A stretch of DNA of 39,200 bases. It comes from JBFHRE01 sp036745195. GTDB lineage: Bacteria > Actinomycetota > Acidimicrobiia > Spongiisociales > ZC4RG35. The notes under the pieces are model-generated. The model ran no database searches. It was not told where the DNA came from and saw only the letters and a program-made list of their open reading frames with translations. The stretch is from contig DAIOGO010000008.1 in assembly GCA_036745195.1 (NCBI GenBank), positions 1 to 39,200 on the forward strand. The letters are read 5' to 3'. This document shows, piece after piece, positions 1 to 7,481 of this stretch (position 1 is its first letter; every line of letters begins with the position of its first letter). The position numbers and the translations under genes are program-made.

Positions 1-2
1 GG

Positions 3-2318
3 GCGATCGCCGTCGTCCGGGGAGACCTGCGGGCGATGGATGCCGCCGACGAGCGTGATGCCCGCGAAGAGGCGGCCACCGCTCGCCGGGCCGAGGCGAT
101 CGCCGCCCAGATCGAGACGGAACAAGCCCAGATTGCCGCCCTCAAACAAGAGATCAAAGACGTCGACCGTCTGGTTGGCTCCTCCCAACAGCGCTATTCC
201 GAGGCCCAAGCCAAGCGCAAGGAAGCCCAGGAAGGCTGGGAGCGGGCCGAGAGCCAGCATCGTGCCGCCGAGCTGGCCTTCACCGCCGCGTCGGCCCGGG
301 TGACGGCGCTGGAGGCGGCTGTCGCCGGCTTGGCAGATCCGGAGGCGAGAGGGCTCGTCGAATCTGCCCCGGGTGCCCTCGGCTCTGTCACTCGCCGGCT
401 CGATGTTCCCGCGGACCTGGGTGGGGCGGTCGATGCGGCGCTGGGCCCATGGGCCGACTCGGTTGCCTTCGAGTCGCCGCAGGCGCTGGCGGCGGCCGTC
501 GGCCTGGTGAAGGGAGCCGGGCTGGGTGGGCTACCGGTGGTAAGTGAGCCACGGGAGCCGGCCGAGTCCGCCGCCCGGCGGCTGGCCGTCGGTCTCGGTG
601 TCGAAGCCCTGATCGATCTGCTCGGACCGGGGGCCGACCGGCACCTGGCCCTGTCCCTGCTCGGCGATGTCGTGCTGGTCGAAGGATGGTCGACCGCCTG
701 GACCATCGTTCAGGCCCACCCCGAAGTACGAGCCGTGACTCCCGAGGGCGATCTGATCACCATCGATGGCGTCCGCATCGCCCTGCCCAATGGCGCCACC
801 CCGGCGATGCTCGACTCTGCTCTGGGTGGTCGCGAGGCCGCCGAGATCTCTCTGGCCAGGGCGGCCTCGTTGTTCACCTCCGCCCGGCGGGCGTTCGAAG
901 AGTCTCGCTCCATCGAGCGCGACACGCTGGAAACGCTCGAGTCACTCGAGGCGCAACTTGCCGGAGTCACCGAGGCTGTCGGTCGCTTGGAGCGATCGGT
1001 GCAGGCGTTGTCCGAGGAGGCCGCCCGCCTCGCCGAACGTCTGGCGTCTCTGGCCGCCAGTCTGAGAGAGCGACAGGCGCAACGGATCAACCTCGAGAGC
1101 CGGCTGGCTGCTCTGGAGGGGGAGGAGGCCGAGCGGCAGCGAATCTGGGAAGAGATCGGTCGGCGCCGGCGCGAGGCCTCACAGCGGCGTGAAGAGGCGA
1201 GGGCCGGGTGGCAGGAGGCGGAGTCGCTCAACCGGGCAATCGCAGAGAGGCTGGCGATGGCCGGCGGCCGGCGGGTCGACATCACCCGCAGCCTCGAGGC
1301 CGAATCGAGCGGTCCGATCGAGGGGGTGTCGCTGGAGCGTCTGTCCGTGATCGCGGCTCGCGCCCGGCTGGCGCTCGACCTCTCCCGCGCCCATCTCGAA
1401 GTGCTCCGCCGGCGGCAGGCCGACCTCCGGGGCCGGGCCGGGGTCACCGGCACCAAGCTGGGGGAGGTCCAGGACGTCCTCGCCCGGCTGAGCGGCGAGA
1501 TCGCCCAGGCTCGCGAGCGGCGTCATCACGACGAAATCGAAGCCGCCGAACTGCGGGTGCGACTCGAGTCCGTGGCGGAGGGGCTGCGGCGTGACCTCGA
1601 CGTGGATGAGGAGGCGGCGCTGGCGGCTCCCAGGCCCGAGATCGACACGGAGGATCTGGCCGGGGCACTCGCCTCCCGCGAAGCGGAGTTGCGGCGGATG
1701 GGCCCGATCAACCCGCTCGCCGCGATCGAGTTTGCCGAATTGGAGGAACGCCACGACTTCCTCTCGACCCAACTGGACGATCTCGAGCGATCGCGGTCCG
1801 AGTTGCGCACGGTTATCGAACGGTTGGATCTCGAGATCGAGGTCCAGTTCGGCGCCGCCTACGAGGAGATCGCCGCCGCCTTCCAGGAGCACTTTTCGGT
1901 TCTGTTCCCGGGCGGTACCGGACGGCTCCGGCTGACCGATCCGGAGGACCGGCTCAGGACCGGCGTGGAGATCGAGGCCCAGCCGCTCGGGAAGAAGGTC
2001 GCCAAGATGAGCCTTCTGTCCGGTGGCGAGCGATCGCTGGCGGCGCTGGCGTTCATGTTCGCCGTGTTCAAGGCCAGGCCGAGCCCCTTCTACATCCTCG
2101 ACGAGGTCGAAGCTGCGCTGGACGACGCCAACCTGCGGAGGTTCCTCCGTCTGCTGGATCGTTTCCGGGCCAGCGCCCAGTTGCTGGTCGTGACACACCA
2201 GCAACAGACGATGGAGACCGCCGACGTCCTCTACGGCGTCACGATGGAGCCAGGCGGATCATCCAAAGTCGTCGTCAAACCGCTCGCCGTTCTCGACCTA
2301 GAGGACGCAGCCGTCTGA
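3..2318 (+). CDS. smc: Chromosome segregation ATPase SMC, 3' part
   Basis: C-terminal two thirds of the SMC subunit of the condensin-like complex, which compacts and segregates chromosomes by ATP-driven DNA loop handling. The reading frame is already open at the left edge, so the N-terminal Walker A head and first coiled-coil arm lie outside the window. Visible in order are a coiled coil rich in Glu/Arg/Ala, a hinge domain (around bases 330-780, with the glycine-rich hinge pattern), a long returning coiled coil, and the C-terminal head. The head carries the ABC signature LSGGERSLAALAFMF and a Walker B ending YILDEVEAALDDAN. The following ftsY lies 22 nt downstream, the usual actinobacterial order. 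Family assignment is secure; only the truncation by the window edge limits it. Confidence 0.97.
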   Translation, partial: AIAVVRGDLRAMDAADERDAREEAATARRAEAIAAQIETEQAQIAALKQEIKDVDRLVGSSQQRYSEAQAKRKEAQEGWERAESQHRAAELAFTAASARVTALEAAVAGLADPEARGLVESAPGALGSVTRRLDVPADLGGAVDAALGPWADSVAFESPQALAAAVGLVKGAGLGGLPVVSEPREPAESAARRLAVGLGVEALIDLLGPGADRHLALSLLGDVVLVEGWSTAWTIVQAHPEVRAVTPEGDLITIDGVRIALPNGATPAMLDSALGGREAAEISLARAASLFTSARRAFEESRSIERDTLETLESLEAQLAGVTEAVGRLERSVQALSEEAARLAERLASLAASLRERQAQRINLESRLAALEGEEAERQRIWEEIGRRRREASQRREEARAGWQEAESLNRAIAERLAMAGGRRVDITRSLEAESSGPIEGVSLERLSVIAARARLALDLSRAHLEVLRRRQADLRGRAGVTGTKLGEVQDVLARLSGEIAQARERRHHDEIEAAELRVRLESVAEGLRRDLDVDEEAALAAPRPEIDTEDLAGALASREAELRRMGPINPLAAIEFAELEERHDFLSTQLDDLERSRSELRTVIERLDLEIEVQFGAAYEEIAAAFQEHFSVLFPGGTGRLRLTDPEDRLRTGVEIEAQPLGKKVAKMSLLSGGERSLAALAFMFAVFKARPSPFYILDEVEAALDDANLRRFLRLLDRFRASAQLLVVTHQQQTMETADVLYGVTMEPGGSSKVVVKPLAVLDLEDAAV

Positions 2319-2326
2319 ACGCCCGG

Positions 2327-2332
2327 TAGCCT
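2327..2332 (+). promoter_or_regulatory. -10 box for leaderless ftsY
   Basis: TAGCCT ends 8 nt before the ftsY ATG, in the short gap after smc. A start point about 7 nt downstream would put the mRNA 5' end at the ATG. No convincing -35 was found; a GGACGC lies near 2303. Confidence 0.5.
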
Positions 2333-2340
2333 TTCGGACG

Positions 2341-3351
2341 ATGGACACCTTCTGGTACGTGATCGTGGCGGCGGTCGTCGTCGCCCTCCTGGCCGCCGGC
2401 CTGGTCCTGGCGAGGCGACCCCGATCGATCGAGCGAGAGGTGCGGTCGGCTCGCACTGCCGCCACCGGCGCCCTCGAGACCAGGTTGTCCAAGTCGAGGT
2501 CGGCGCTGGGGGGATCGCTGCGGGCCGTCTTTGGCAGGAACTCACTCGACGGGCAGTTCTGGGATTCGCTGGAGGAGGCCCTCATCTCGGGTGACGTGGG
2601 AATCAGGGCCTCGTCGGCGATCGTGGCCGGTGTGAGACAGTCCGCACCCCCCGATGCGACATCGGCGCGGGCCGCCTTGGTCTCACAGGTGGGGGCGGTG
2701 CTCGCCGGCAAAGACCGGAGCCTGAACCTCGACGGGCGCCCGGCGGTCATTCTCGTGGTCGGGGTGAACGGCACCGGGAAAACGACGACCATTGCCAAAC
2801 TCGCCAAACGCCTGGTCGAGGAGGGCCACCCAACCTTGTTGGGTGCGGCCGACACGTTCCGGGCGGCGGCCGACGCACAGTTACGTACCTGGGCCGATCG
2901 GGTGGGGGTCGATGTCGTCGGTGGCCAGCAGGGGGCGGATCCGGCCTCGGTCGCCTTCGATGCGTATTCGGCCGCTCGCAGCCGGGGGCGGGAGGTGGTC
3001 GTGATCGACACCGCTGGGCGTCTCCATTCCAAGACCGACCTCATGGCAGAACTGTCCAAGATCAAGCGGGTCATCGAACGAGAGGCGGGATCGATCAGCG
3101 AGGTGTTGCTGGTGCTCGACGCCACCGCCGGTCAGAATGCCATCGCCCAGGCCAAGCAGTTCCTGGACACCGCCGGAGTGACCGGCATCGTCCTTTCCAA
3201 GCTCGATGGGACGGCCAAGGGAGGTGTGGTGGTGGCGATCGAGGCGGAACTGGGCATCCCGGTCAAGTTCATCGGGATCGGCGAAGGCATGGACGATCTG
3301 GTGGTGTTCGACCCCGATGAGTTCGTGGCCGCACTGCTGGGGGCGGTATGA
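2341..3351 (+). CDS. ftsY: Signal recognition particle receptor FtsY
   Basis: SRP receptor GTPase that docks ribosome-nascent-chain/SRP complexes at the membrane and partners with Ffh, encoded later in this window. Residues 1-22 form a transmembrane anchor (FWYVIVAAVVVALLAAGLVL), a single-helix start common in actinobacteria and unlike the acidic A domain of E. coli. A helical N domain follows, then the GTPase domain with P-loop GVNGTGKTT near residues 141-149, DTAGR near 223-227 and the SKLDG/AKGG guanine-specificity region near the C-terminus. Length (336 aa) is typical of the short form. The ATG has no good Shine-Dalgarno but a TANNNT box 8 nt upstream. Its stop overlaps the cdd start by 4 nt. 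Confidence 0.97.
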   Translation: MDTFWYVIVAAVVVALLAAGLVLARRPRSIEREVRSARTAATGALETRLSKSRSALGGSLRAVFGRNSLDGQFWDSLEEALISGDVGIRASSAIVAGVRQSAPPDATSARAALVSQVGAVLAGKDRSLNLDGRPAVILVVGVNGTGKTTTIAKLAKRLVEEGHPTLLGAADTFRAAADAQLRTWADRVGVDVVGGQQGADPASVAFDAYSAARSRGREVVVIDTAGRLHSKTDLMAELSKIKRVIEREAGSISEVLLVLDATAGQNAIAQAKQFLDTAGVTGIVLSKLDGTAKGGVVVAIEAELGIPVKFIGIGEGMDDLVVFDPDEFVAALLGAV

Positions 3352-3734
3352 CCCCCGAGCAACTGGTCGCCGAGGCGAGAGCGGCCGCCGCCGGCTCGTA
3401 CTCGCCCTACTCACATTTCCGGGTGGGGGCTGCGGTCGAAGACGAGGACGGGACGGTCTACCGATCCGCCAACGTCGAGAACGCGGCATTTCCGGTCAGC
3501 CAATGCGCCGAGGCCAACGCCGTGAACTACGCCGTGAGCCAGGGTGTCCGCAAGATCAGAACGGTGGCCGTGGCGTGTATCGATGCGGCCGACCTCGACC
3601 TGGCCTACCCGTGTGGCCGTTGCCGGCAGATCATGAGCGAGTTCGACGTCGATACGGTGCTGGTCGCCACCGCCACCGGCCCGTCCCGATCGCACAGTCT
3701 CGATGAGCTGATCCCCTACCGTTTCTCGCTCTGA
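3348..3734 (+). CDS. cdd: Cytidine deaminase
   Basis: Hydrolytic deamination of cytidine and deoxycytidine to uridine and deoxyuridine in pyrimidine salvage. The 128-aa length fits the small homotetrameric class, which uses three cysteine zinc ligands: C53 with catalytic E55 in the CAEAN motif, and C89/C92 in PCGRC. The substrate-binding NVENAAF motif is also present. The start overlaps the ftsY stop in ATGA, so the two are probably cotranscribed although functionally unrelated. Its product feeds the upp/deoA salvage operon at 10-13.5 kb, although the genes are not adjacent. Confidence 0.95.
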   Translation: MTPEQLVAEARAAAAGSYSPYSHFRVGAAVEDEDGTVYRSANVENAAFPVSQCAEANAVNYAVSQGVRKIRTVAVACIDAADLDLAYPCGRCRQIMSEFDVDTVLVATATGPSRSHSLDELIPYRFSL

Positions 3735-3744
3735 TCAGGGCAGC

Positions 3745-3871
3745 GATCAACGATGAACCATCAACGATCAACGATGAAGGAAGAAGACCTTGGAGCTCTG
3801 GCCGATGCCCGATAGCCGATGCCCGACAGCTGCCTGGCGCATGACGCAATGCGCATGACGCATGGCGCACC
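3745..3871 (+). repeat. Heptad-phased repeat block 1
   Basis: Noncoding spacer between cdd and the polyphosphate kinase gene. Bases 3745-3779 are five degenerate heptamers of the form GATSAAC. After 22 nt containing ACCTTGG, bases 3802-3871 are ten further 7-nt words in one register: CCGATGC, CCGATAG, CCGATGC, CCGACAG, CTGCCTG, GCGCATG, ACGCAAT, GCGCATG, ACGCATG, GCGCACC. The block ends directly at the TAACGT box of the next gene. Related words recur at 4.7-5.2 kb and 30.1 kb. Confidence 0.85.
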
Positions 3872-3877
3872 TAACGT
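3872..3877 (+). promoter_or_regulatory. -10 box for leaderless ppk2
   Basis: TAACGT ends 6 nt before the GTG start of the polyphosphate kinase gene and abuts the heptamer repeat block, so any -35 contact would fall inside repeat sequence. Confidence 0.5.
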
Positions 3878-3883
3878 GATCCC

Positions 3884-4672
3884 GTGAGCGAGTCATCCGG
3901 GCTGACCAAGAAGGCATACGACACGGAACTCGCCCGTCTCCAGCTCGAGCTGGTCAAGATGCACGAGTGGGTCAAGCACTCGGGTCATCGCCTGGTGGTG
4001 ATCTTCGAGGGACGTGACGCCGCCGGGAAAGGTGGGGTGGTGGCCCGGATCTCGCAGCCGCTCAATCCGCGGGTGTGCCGGGTGGTAGCGCTTCCCGCCC
4101 CTTCGGAGCGGGAGTCGACCCAGTGGTACTTCCAGCGGTATGTCGCCCATCTCCCGGCGGCCGGGGAGATCGTCCTCTTCGACCGCTCCTGGTACAACCG
4201 GGCCGGGGTCGAGCGGGTGATGGGATTCTGCACGGACAAGGAGTACTGGGAGTTCATCCGGTCGGTGCCGGAGTTCGAACGGATGCTGATCCGATCGGGG
4301 ATCCAGATCGTGAAGTACTGGTTCTCCGTCTCCGACGAAGAACAGGAACGTCGTTTCCAGGCCAGGCTGGCTGATCCAGCCAAACGGTGGAAATTCTCGG
4401 AGATGGACATCAATGCGCGCTCGCGCTGGACGGCGTTCGCCCGCGCCAAGGACATCATGATGGAGCACACCTCGATTCCCGAAGCCCCCTGGTGGGTGGT
4501 CGACTCCGACCGCAAGCGCAACGCCCATCTCAACACCATCAGCCACCTGCTCAGCCAGGTCGCCTATGAGGCGATCACCTACCCCGAGATCGAGCTTCCC
4601 TCCCGGGTGATCGACGACGGTTACCAGCGACCCCCTTTCGACCACCAGAACTGGATCCCACAGATCTACTGA
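3884..4672 (+). CDS. ppk2: Polyphosphate kinase 2 family protein
   Basis: Single-domain PPK2 that transfers phosphate between polyphosphate and nucleoside phosphates; the family includes enzymes making ATP or GTP from the diphosphates. The P-loop fold is shown by Walker A EGRDAAGKGG near residue 45 and the lid/Walker B region FDRSWYNRAGVE near residue 103. The 262-aa length and the segments RISQPLNPR, STQWYFQRY and KFSEMD fit class I PPK2, which mainly phosphorylates nucleoside diphosphates. That class call is inference. Translation starts at GTG with no Shine-Dalgarno but a TANNNT box 6 nt upstream. It stands alone between two repeat blocks. Confidence 0.93.
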   Translation: MSESSGLTKKAYDTELARLQLELVKMHEWVKHSGHRLVVIFEGRDAAGKGGVVARISQPLNPRVCRVVALPAPSERESTQWYFQRYVAHLPAAGEIVLFDRSWYNRAGVERVMGFCTDKEYWEFIRSVPEFERMLIRSGIQIVKYWFSVSDEEQERRFQARLADPAKRWKFSEMDINARSRWTAFARAKDIMMEHTSIPEAPWWVVDSDRKRNAHLNTISHLLSQVAYEAITYPEIELPSRVIDDGYQRPPFDHQNWIPQIY

Positions 4673-4756
4673 GAGAGGCGCTCCGGTCCCGACTCGAGAC
4701 CAATGACCACCCATTGCTGGCGCACGGCGCATGGCGCATGGGGCCAGCGATCGGCG

Positions 4757-4862
4757 ATCGGCCATCGGCGGCGAATGTTGAAGGGTTGACGGTTGAGAGG
4801 TTCAGGTTGAAAGTTGCAGGTTGAAAGCCGGGAAACCTTGAACCTTGAACCTTGAACCTTGA
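4757..4862 (+). repeat. Direct duplicate, copy A
   Basis: By eye this 106-nt segment matches bases 4919-5024 exactly, an offset of 162 nt. It starts at ATCGGCCATCGG and runs into the AACCTTG tract. Confidence 0.85.
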
Positions 4863-4880
4863 ACCTTGAACCTTGAACCT
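4834..4880 (+). repeat. AACCTTG heptamer tract, copy A
   Basis: Six perfect tandem copies of AACCTTG followed by AACCT, all identical. Confidence 0.95.
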
Positions 4881-4918
4881 CTGGCCGATGCCCGACAGCT
4901 GCCTGACGCATGAGTGCT

Positions 4919-5024
4919 ATCGGCCATCGGCGGCGAATGTTGAAGGGTTGACGGTTGAGAGGTTCAGGTTGAAAGTTGCAGGTTGAAAGCCGGGAAACCT
5001 TGAACCTTGAACCTTGAACCTTGA
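4919..5024 (+). repeat. Direct duplicate, copy B
   Basis: Second copy of the 106-nt segment at 4757-4862. It diverges where its heptamer tract begins alternating AACCTTG with ATCCTTG. Confidence 0.85.
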
Positions 5025-5063
5025 TCCTTGAACCTTGATCCTTGAACCTTGATCCTTGATCCT
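4996..5063 (+). repeat. AACCTTG/ATCCTTG heptamer tract, copy B
   Basis: Nine full heptamers plus a partial one. The first four are AACCTTG; later units alternate ATCCTTG and AACCTTG. The tract is three units longer than copy A. Confidence 0.95.
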
Positions 5064-5067
5064 CTGG

Positions 5068-5109
5068 CCGGTGCCCGACAGCCGATGCCCGACAGCCGAT
5101 GCCCGACAG
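5068..5109 (+). repeat. 14-nt tandem repeat
   Basis: Three copies of CCGATGCCCGACAG, the first with G for A at position 4. The unit is two heptamers long and also appears at 3802-3829. It leads into ACGCATG/GCGCACG words up to 5165. Confidence 0.9.
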
Positions 5110-5169
5110 CTGCCTGACGCATGGCGCACGGCGCAAGACGCATGACGCAAGACGCATTGCGCACGACGG

Positions 5170-6531
5170 TCAGATCTGTCCTTCGTCTTCCTGTCTGGCG
5201 ATCATCTCCAGGTAGGACGGGTCCGAATAGCGATCGAGGGTGAAGGCAGGGGCGTAGGCGGGGAGTGGTCCTCCGGTCACGTGGGTGGCCAGCAGGTCGC
5301 CGGCGGCGCAGGCTGCCATCACGCCGTAGCCGGATAGAGCGCTCAACGTGAACATCCCACCGGTTCGCATCGGTCCCACCAGCAGCCGGTTCTCCCTTGT
5401 CTTCGTGTAGTAGCCCCCGTCGACCACCGAATGTGGCAACTGGTGGCGGTACCGATCGAGGGCGGGCACCATCGTCGTCAGGCCGCGGATGACGGCCTCC
5501 GGATACAGGTCGTCGCGAAACAGCGGCCAGGTGGGCTCCTCGGTCACCGTCTTGTGGTACTCCCACAGGCCGAGGACCCAGGACGAGTCCCCTCGCCCCT
5601 CCGGGCGGCCGTGACACGACGGCGGCATCTGGCCGACGAGTTCGGGACGTCCCATCTCGATCAGGGCCTGCCGTTCCTCGGGATCCCAGCCGATCTCCTG
5701 GGGGTCGTTCCAGATGATCATCGGGGCCTGGCGGGGAACGGCCTCGGCCCCGTCCCGGAACGCCACCTTGAGGTGGAGCTCCGACCTGACCGGCAGCTTC
5801 TCGCCGACCAGGGCCGCCACCTCGTTGACGAGGGGACCGGCGCAGTTGACCACCGCCGCCGTCGCCAGCTCGGTTCCGTCGCCCAGGATCACTCCCCGGA
5901 CGGCATCACTCTCGACGGCGATCGACGCGACTGCTTGCGGCAGATAACTCAGACCCCGTTCGCGGCCGTCGTCGAGCATCCAGGCACCCAGTTGCTGGGC
6001 CGAGAACCAACCTGCCCGACGGGCATGGACACCGCCGACCGCCGACTCGGTCACATATGGGAAGTGGCGCCGCAGCGAGGACCCGCCCAGGAAGACGTCG
6101 GCGCCTTCGACCGAGCCTTCCCAGCCCTCCTCCCGGGCCGGGGTGTACGGGACCGGGCCGGGATGGGTTCGCACCGGTCCGGCTCCCAGCCGGGAGATCT
6201 CCTCGGCACGGGCGATCATCGCCCTGAGACGAGCCGGGTCGGCAGTCACGAACAGGTATCCGCGTCGCCCCAGGCTGATGGCGTCGGAACTCTCGACCGA
6301 GTAACGCTCGAGCAGGTCGATCGAATGATTCATGAACTGCACCATCTCCGGCCCCGGGCCAGGCCACCAGTTTCGGTAACACTCGGTGGACTTGTCCGAC
6401 GTGAGGGTGAGCGGGGCACGACCGTCGCACAGCGCCACCGATGCGCCAGCCCTGGCGAGATGGAACGCGGCGGAGACGCCGGCGATCCCTGCCCCGATCA
6501 CGACGACATCGAACGACCCGGCCTTGGCCAT
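5170..6531 (-). CDS. FAD-dependent oxidoreductase of the DAO family, ETF-linked
   Basis: Flavoprotein of the D-amino-acid-oxidase/sarcosine-dehydrogenase superfamily. A dinucleotide-binding motif VVIGAGIAGVSAAFHLARAG lies near residues 9-28 and a C-terminal FAD-contact region near LLVGPM...FTLSALSGYGVMAACAAGD. The 453-aa length fits single-domain members without the folate-binding tail of dimethylglycine dehydrogenase. The start ATG overlaps the etfA stop by one base (TGATG); longer upstream frames run through etfA and are not credible. Following etfB and etfA, it probably oxidises an amine or amino-acid-like substrate and passes electrons to that ETF. The substrate cannot be read from sequence. 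Confidence 0.88.
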   Translation of the reverse strand: MAKAGSFDVVVIGAGIAGVSAAFHLARAGASVALCDGRAPLTLTSDKSTECYRNWWPGPGPEMVQFMNHSIDLLERYSVESSDAISLGRRGYLFVTADPARLRAMIARAEEISRLGAGPVRTHPGPVPYTPAREEGWEGSVEGADVFLGGSSLRRHFPYVTESAVGGVHARRAGWFSAQQLGAWMLDDGRERGLSYLPQAVASIAVESDAVRGVILGDGTELATAAVVNCAGPLVNEVAALVGEKLPVRSELHLKVAFRDGAEAVPRQAPMIIWNDPQEIGWDPEERQALIEMGRPELVGQMPPSCHGRPEGRGDSSWVLGLWEYHKTVTEEPTWPLFRDDLYPEAVIRGLTTMVPALDRYRHQLPHSVVDGGYYTKTRENRLLVGPMRTGGMFTLSALSGYGVMAACAAGDLLATHVTGGPLPAYAPAFTLDRYSDPSYLEMIARQEDEGQI

Positions 6532-7481
6532 CACGAGCGCTGGTTGAGGGCCTCGATGAGCTTGGGGAGCACGTTGTTGACATCGCCGACGATGCCGAGG
6601 TCGGCAACCCCGAAGATCGGGGCGTCCGGATCCTTGTTGATGGCGATGATCGTCTTGGAGTCTTTCATCCCGACCAGATGCTGCATGGCTCCAGACACTC
6701 CGCAGGCGATGTAGACGTCGGGCTTGACGGTCTTCCCGGTCTGGCCGACCTGCTTGGAGTAGGGGACCCACCCGGCATCGACGATGGCCCGGGTGGCGCC
6801 GGTGGCGGCGTTGAGCGGTTTTGCGACCTGCTCGACCAAGCCGTATTTGTCGGCCGATCCCAGCCCGCGTCCGCCGGTGACGATCACCGCCGCCTCCTCG
6901 AGCTGCGGGCCTTCCTTTTCCTCGGCATGCGAGTCTTTGATCACCGCCGACGATCGCCCGGGGTCGGCGGGCGCCACCACGGTGACGGTCGGGGCGGGGC
7001 CTCCCGCCGGCTCGGGTGCGAAGGACTTGGGGCGGGCCAGCACGATGTGGGGCGCTGGACCGGTGACGGTGGCGGTGGCGATCTTGGAGCCGCCGAAGAT
7101 CTCGTGGCGGGTGGTGGTCGCCTCGCCCACTTCGATGTCGATGGCGTTGGCCAGCACCGATCGCCCCAGCCGGGCCGCCAAACGACCTGCCACGTCGCGG
7201 TCGTCGTAGGCCTGGCCGAACATGATCAGGTCGGGTGGGGCCGTCTCGACCAGCCCTGCCAGAGCATGGGCCACCGCCGCCGCCGGCAGTTGATGACCGG
7301 GGTCGATGTGGATCACTGCCGAAACACCGTGTTCTCCCAAGGTGGCGAATGCCGCCTGGCTGCCGGTCCCGACGTAGACGGACGTGACCGTGCCCAACGA
7401 TCGGGCCTTGGCCACGAGTTCCAGCGCGATCGCCGCCGGCTCACCTTGCTGTTCCTGGGTGTATACCCAAATGCTGGTCAT
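6531..7481 (-). CDS. etfA: Electron transfer flavoprotein alpha subunit
   Basis: FAD-carrying subunit of the ETF heterodimer, which accepts electrons from flavin dehydrogenases and hands them to the respiratory quinone pool through ETF:quinone oxidoreductase. The 316-aa length is normal. The C-terminal FAD domain is clear: GGRGLGSADKYGLVEQVA, then KPDVYIACGVSGAMQHLVGM, then INKDPDAPIFGVADLGIVGD. Both ends overlap neighbours by one base in TGATG, with etfB upstream and the FAD dehydrogenase downstream, so the three are almost certainly translated from one message. Confidence 0.96.
   Translation of the reverse strand: MTSIWVYTQEQQGEPAAIALELVAKARSLGTVTSVYVGTGSQAAFATLGEHGVSAVIHIDPGHQLPAAAVAHALAGLVETAPPDLIMFGQAYDDRDVAGRLAARLGRSVLANAIDIEVGEATTTRHEIFGGSKIATATVTGPAPHIVLARPKSFAPEPAGGPAPTVTVVAPADPGRSSAVIKDSHAEEKEGPQLEEAAVIVTGGRGLGSADKYGLVEQVAKPLNAATGATRAIVDAGWVPYSKQVGQTGKTVKPDVYIACGVSGAMQHLVGMKDSKTIIAINKDPDAPIFGVADLGIVGDVNNVLPKLIEALNQRS

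Larger units (their letters stand above)
4720..5165 (+). repeat. Heptad-phased repeat block 2
   Basis: Occupies most of the 497-nt spacer between the convergent ppk2 and FAD-dehydrogenase genes; 4673-4719 shows nothing recognisable. Nearly the whole block reads as consecutive 7-nt words, though the words change along it: GCGCACG/GCGCATG (4720-4740), CGATCGG (4748-4761), GGTTGAN variants (4776-4824), AACCTTG (4834-4880), then a partial second copy, a 14-nt unit and ACGCATG/ACGCAAG/GCGCACG words to 5165. The register slips by one base between the two copies. Open frames across it are repeat artefacts. No terminator or transposase is visible. Confidence 0.9.

Noticed and set aside
4673..4719. 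Terminator after ppk2
   Set aside because: No stem with a T-rich tail was found in this gap; only the repeat block follows.
4666..5157. Minus-strand open frames with 7-residue protein repeats across the spacer
   Set aside because: Three heptamers make 21 nt, so any open frame automatically yields heptapeptide repeats. No start signals or family similarity.
4720..5165. CRISPR-like array in the repeat block
   Set aside because: Repeats are directly tandem 7- or 14-nt words with no unique spacers of constant length and no cas genes.
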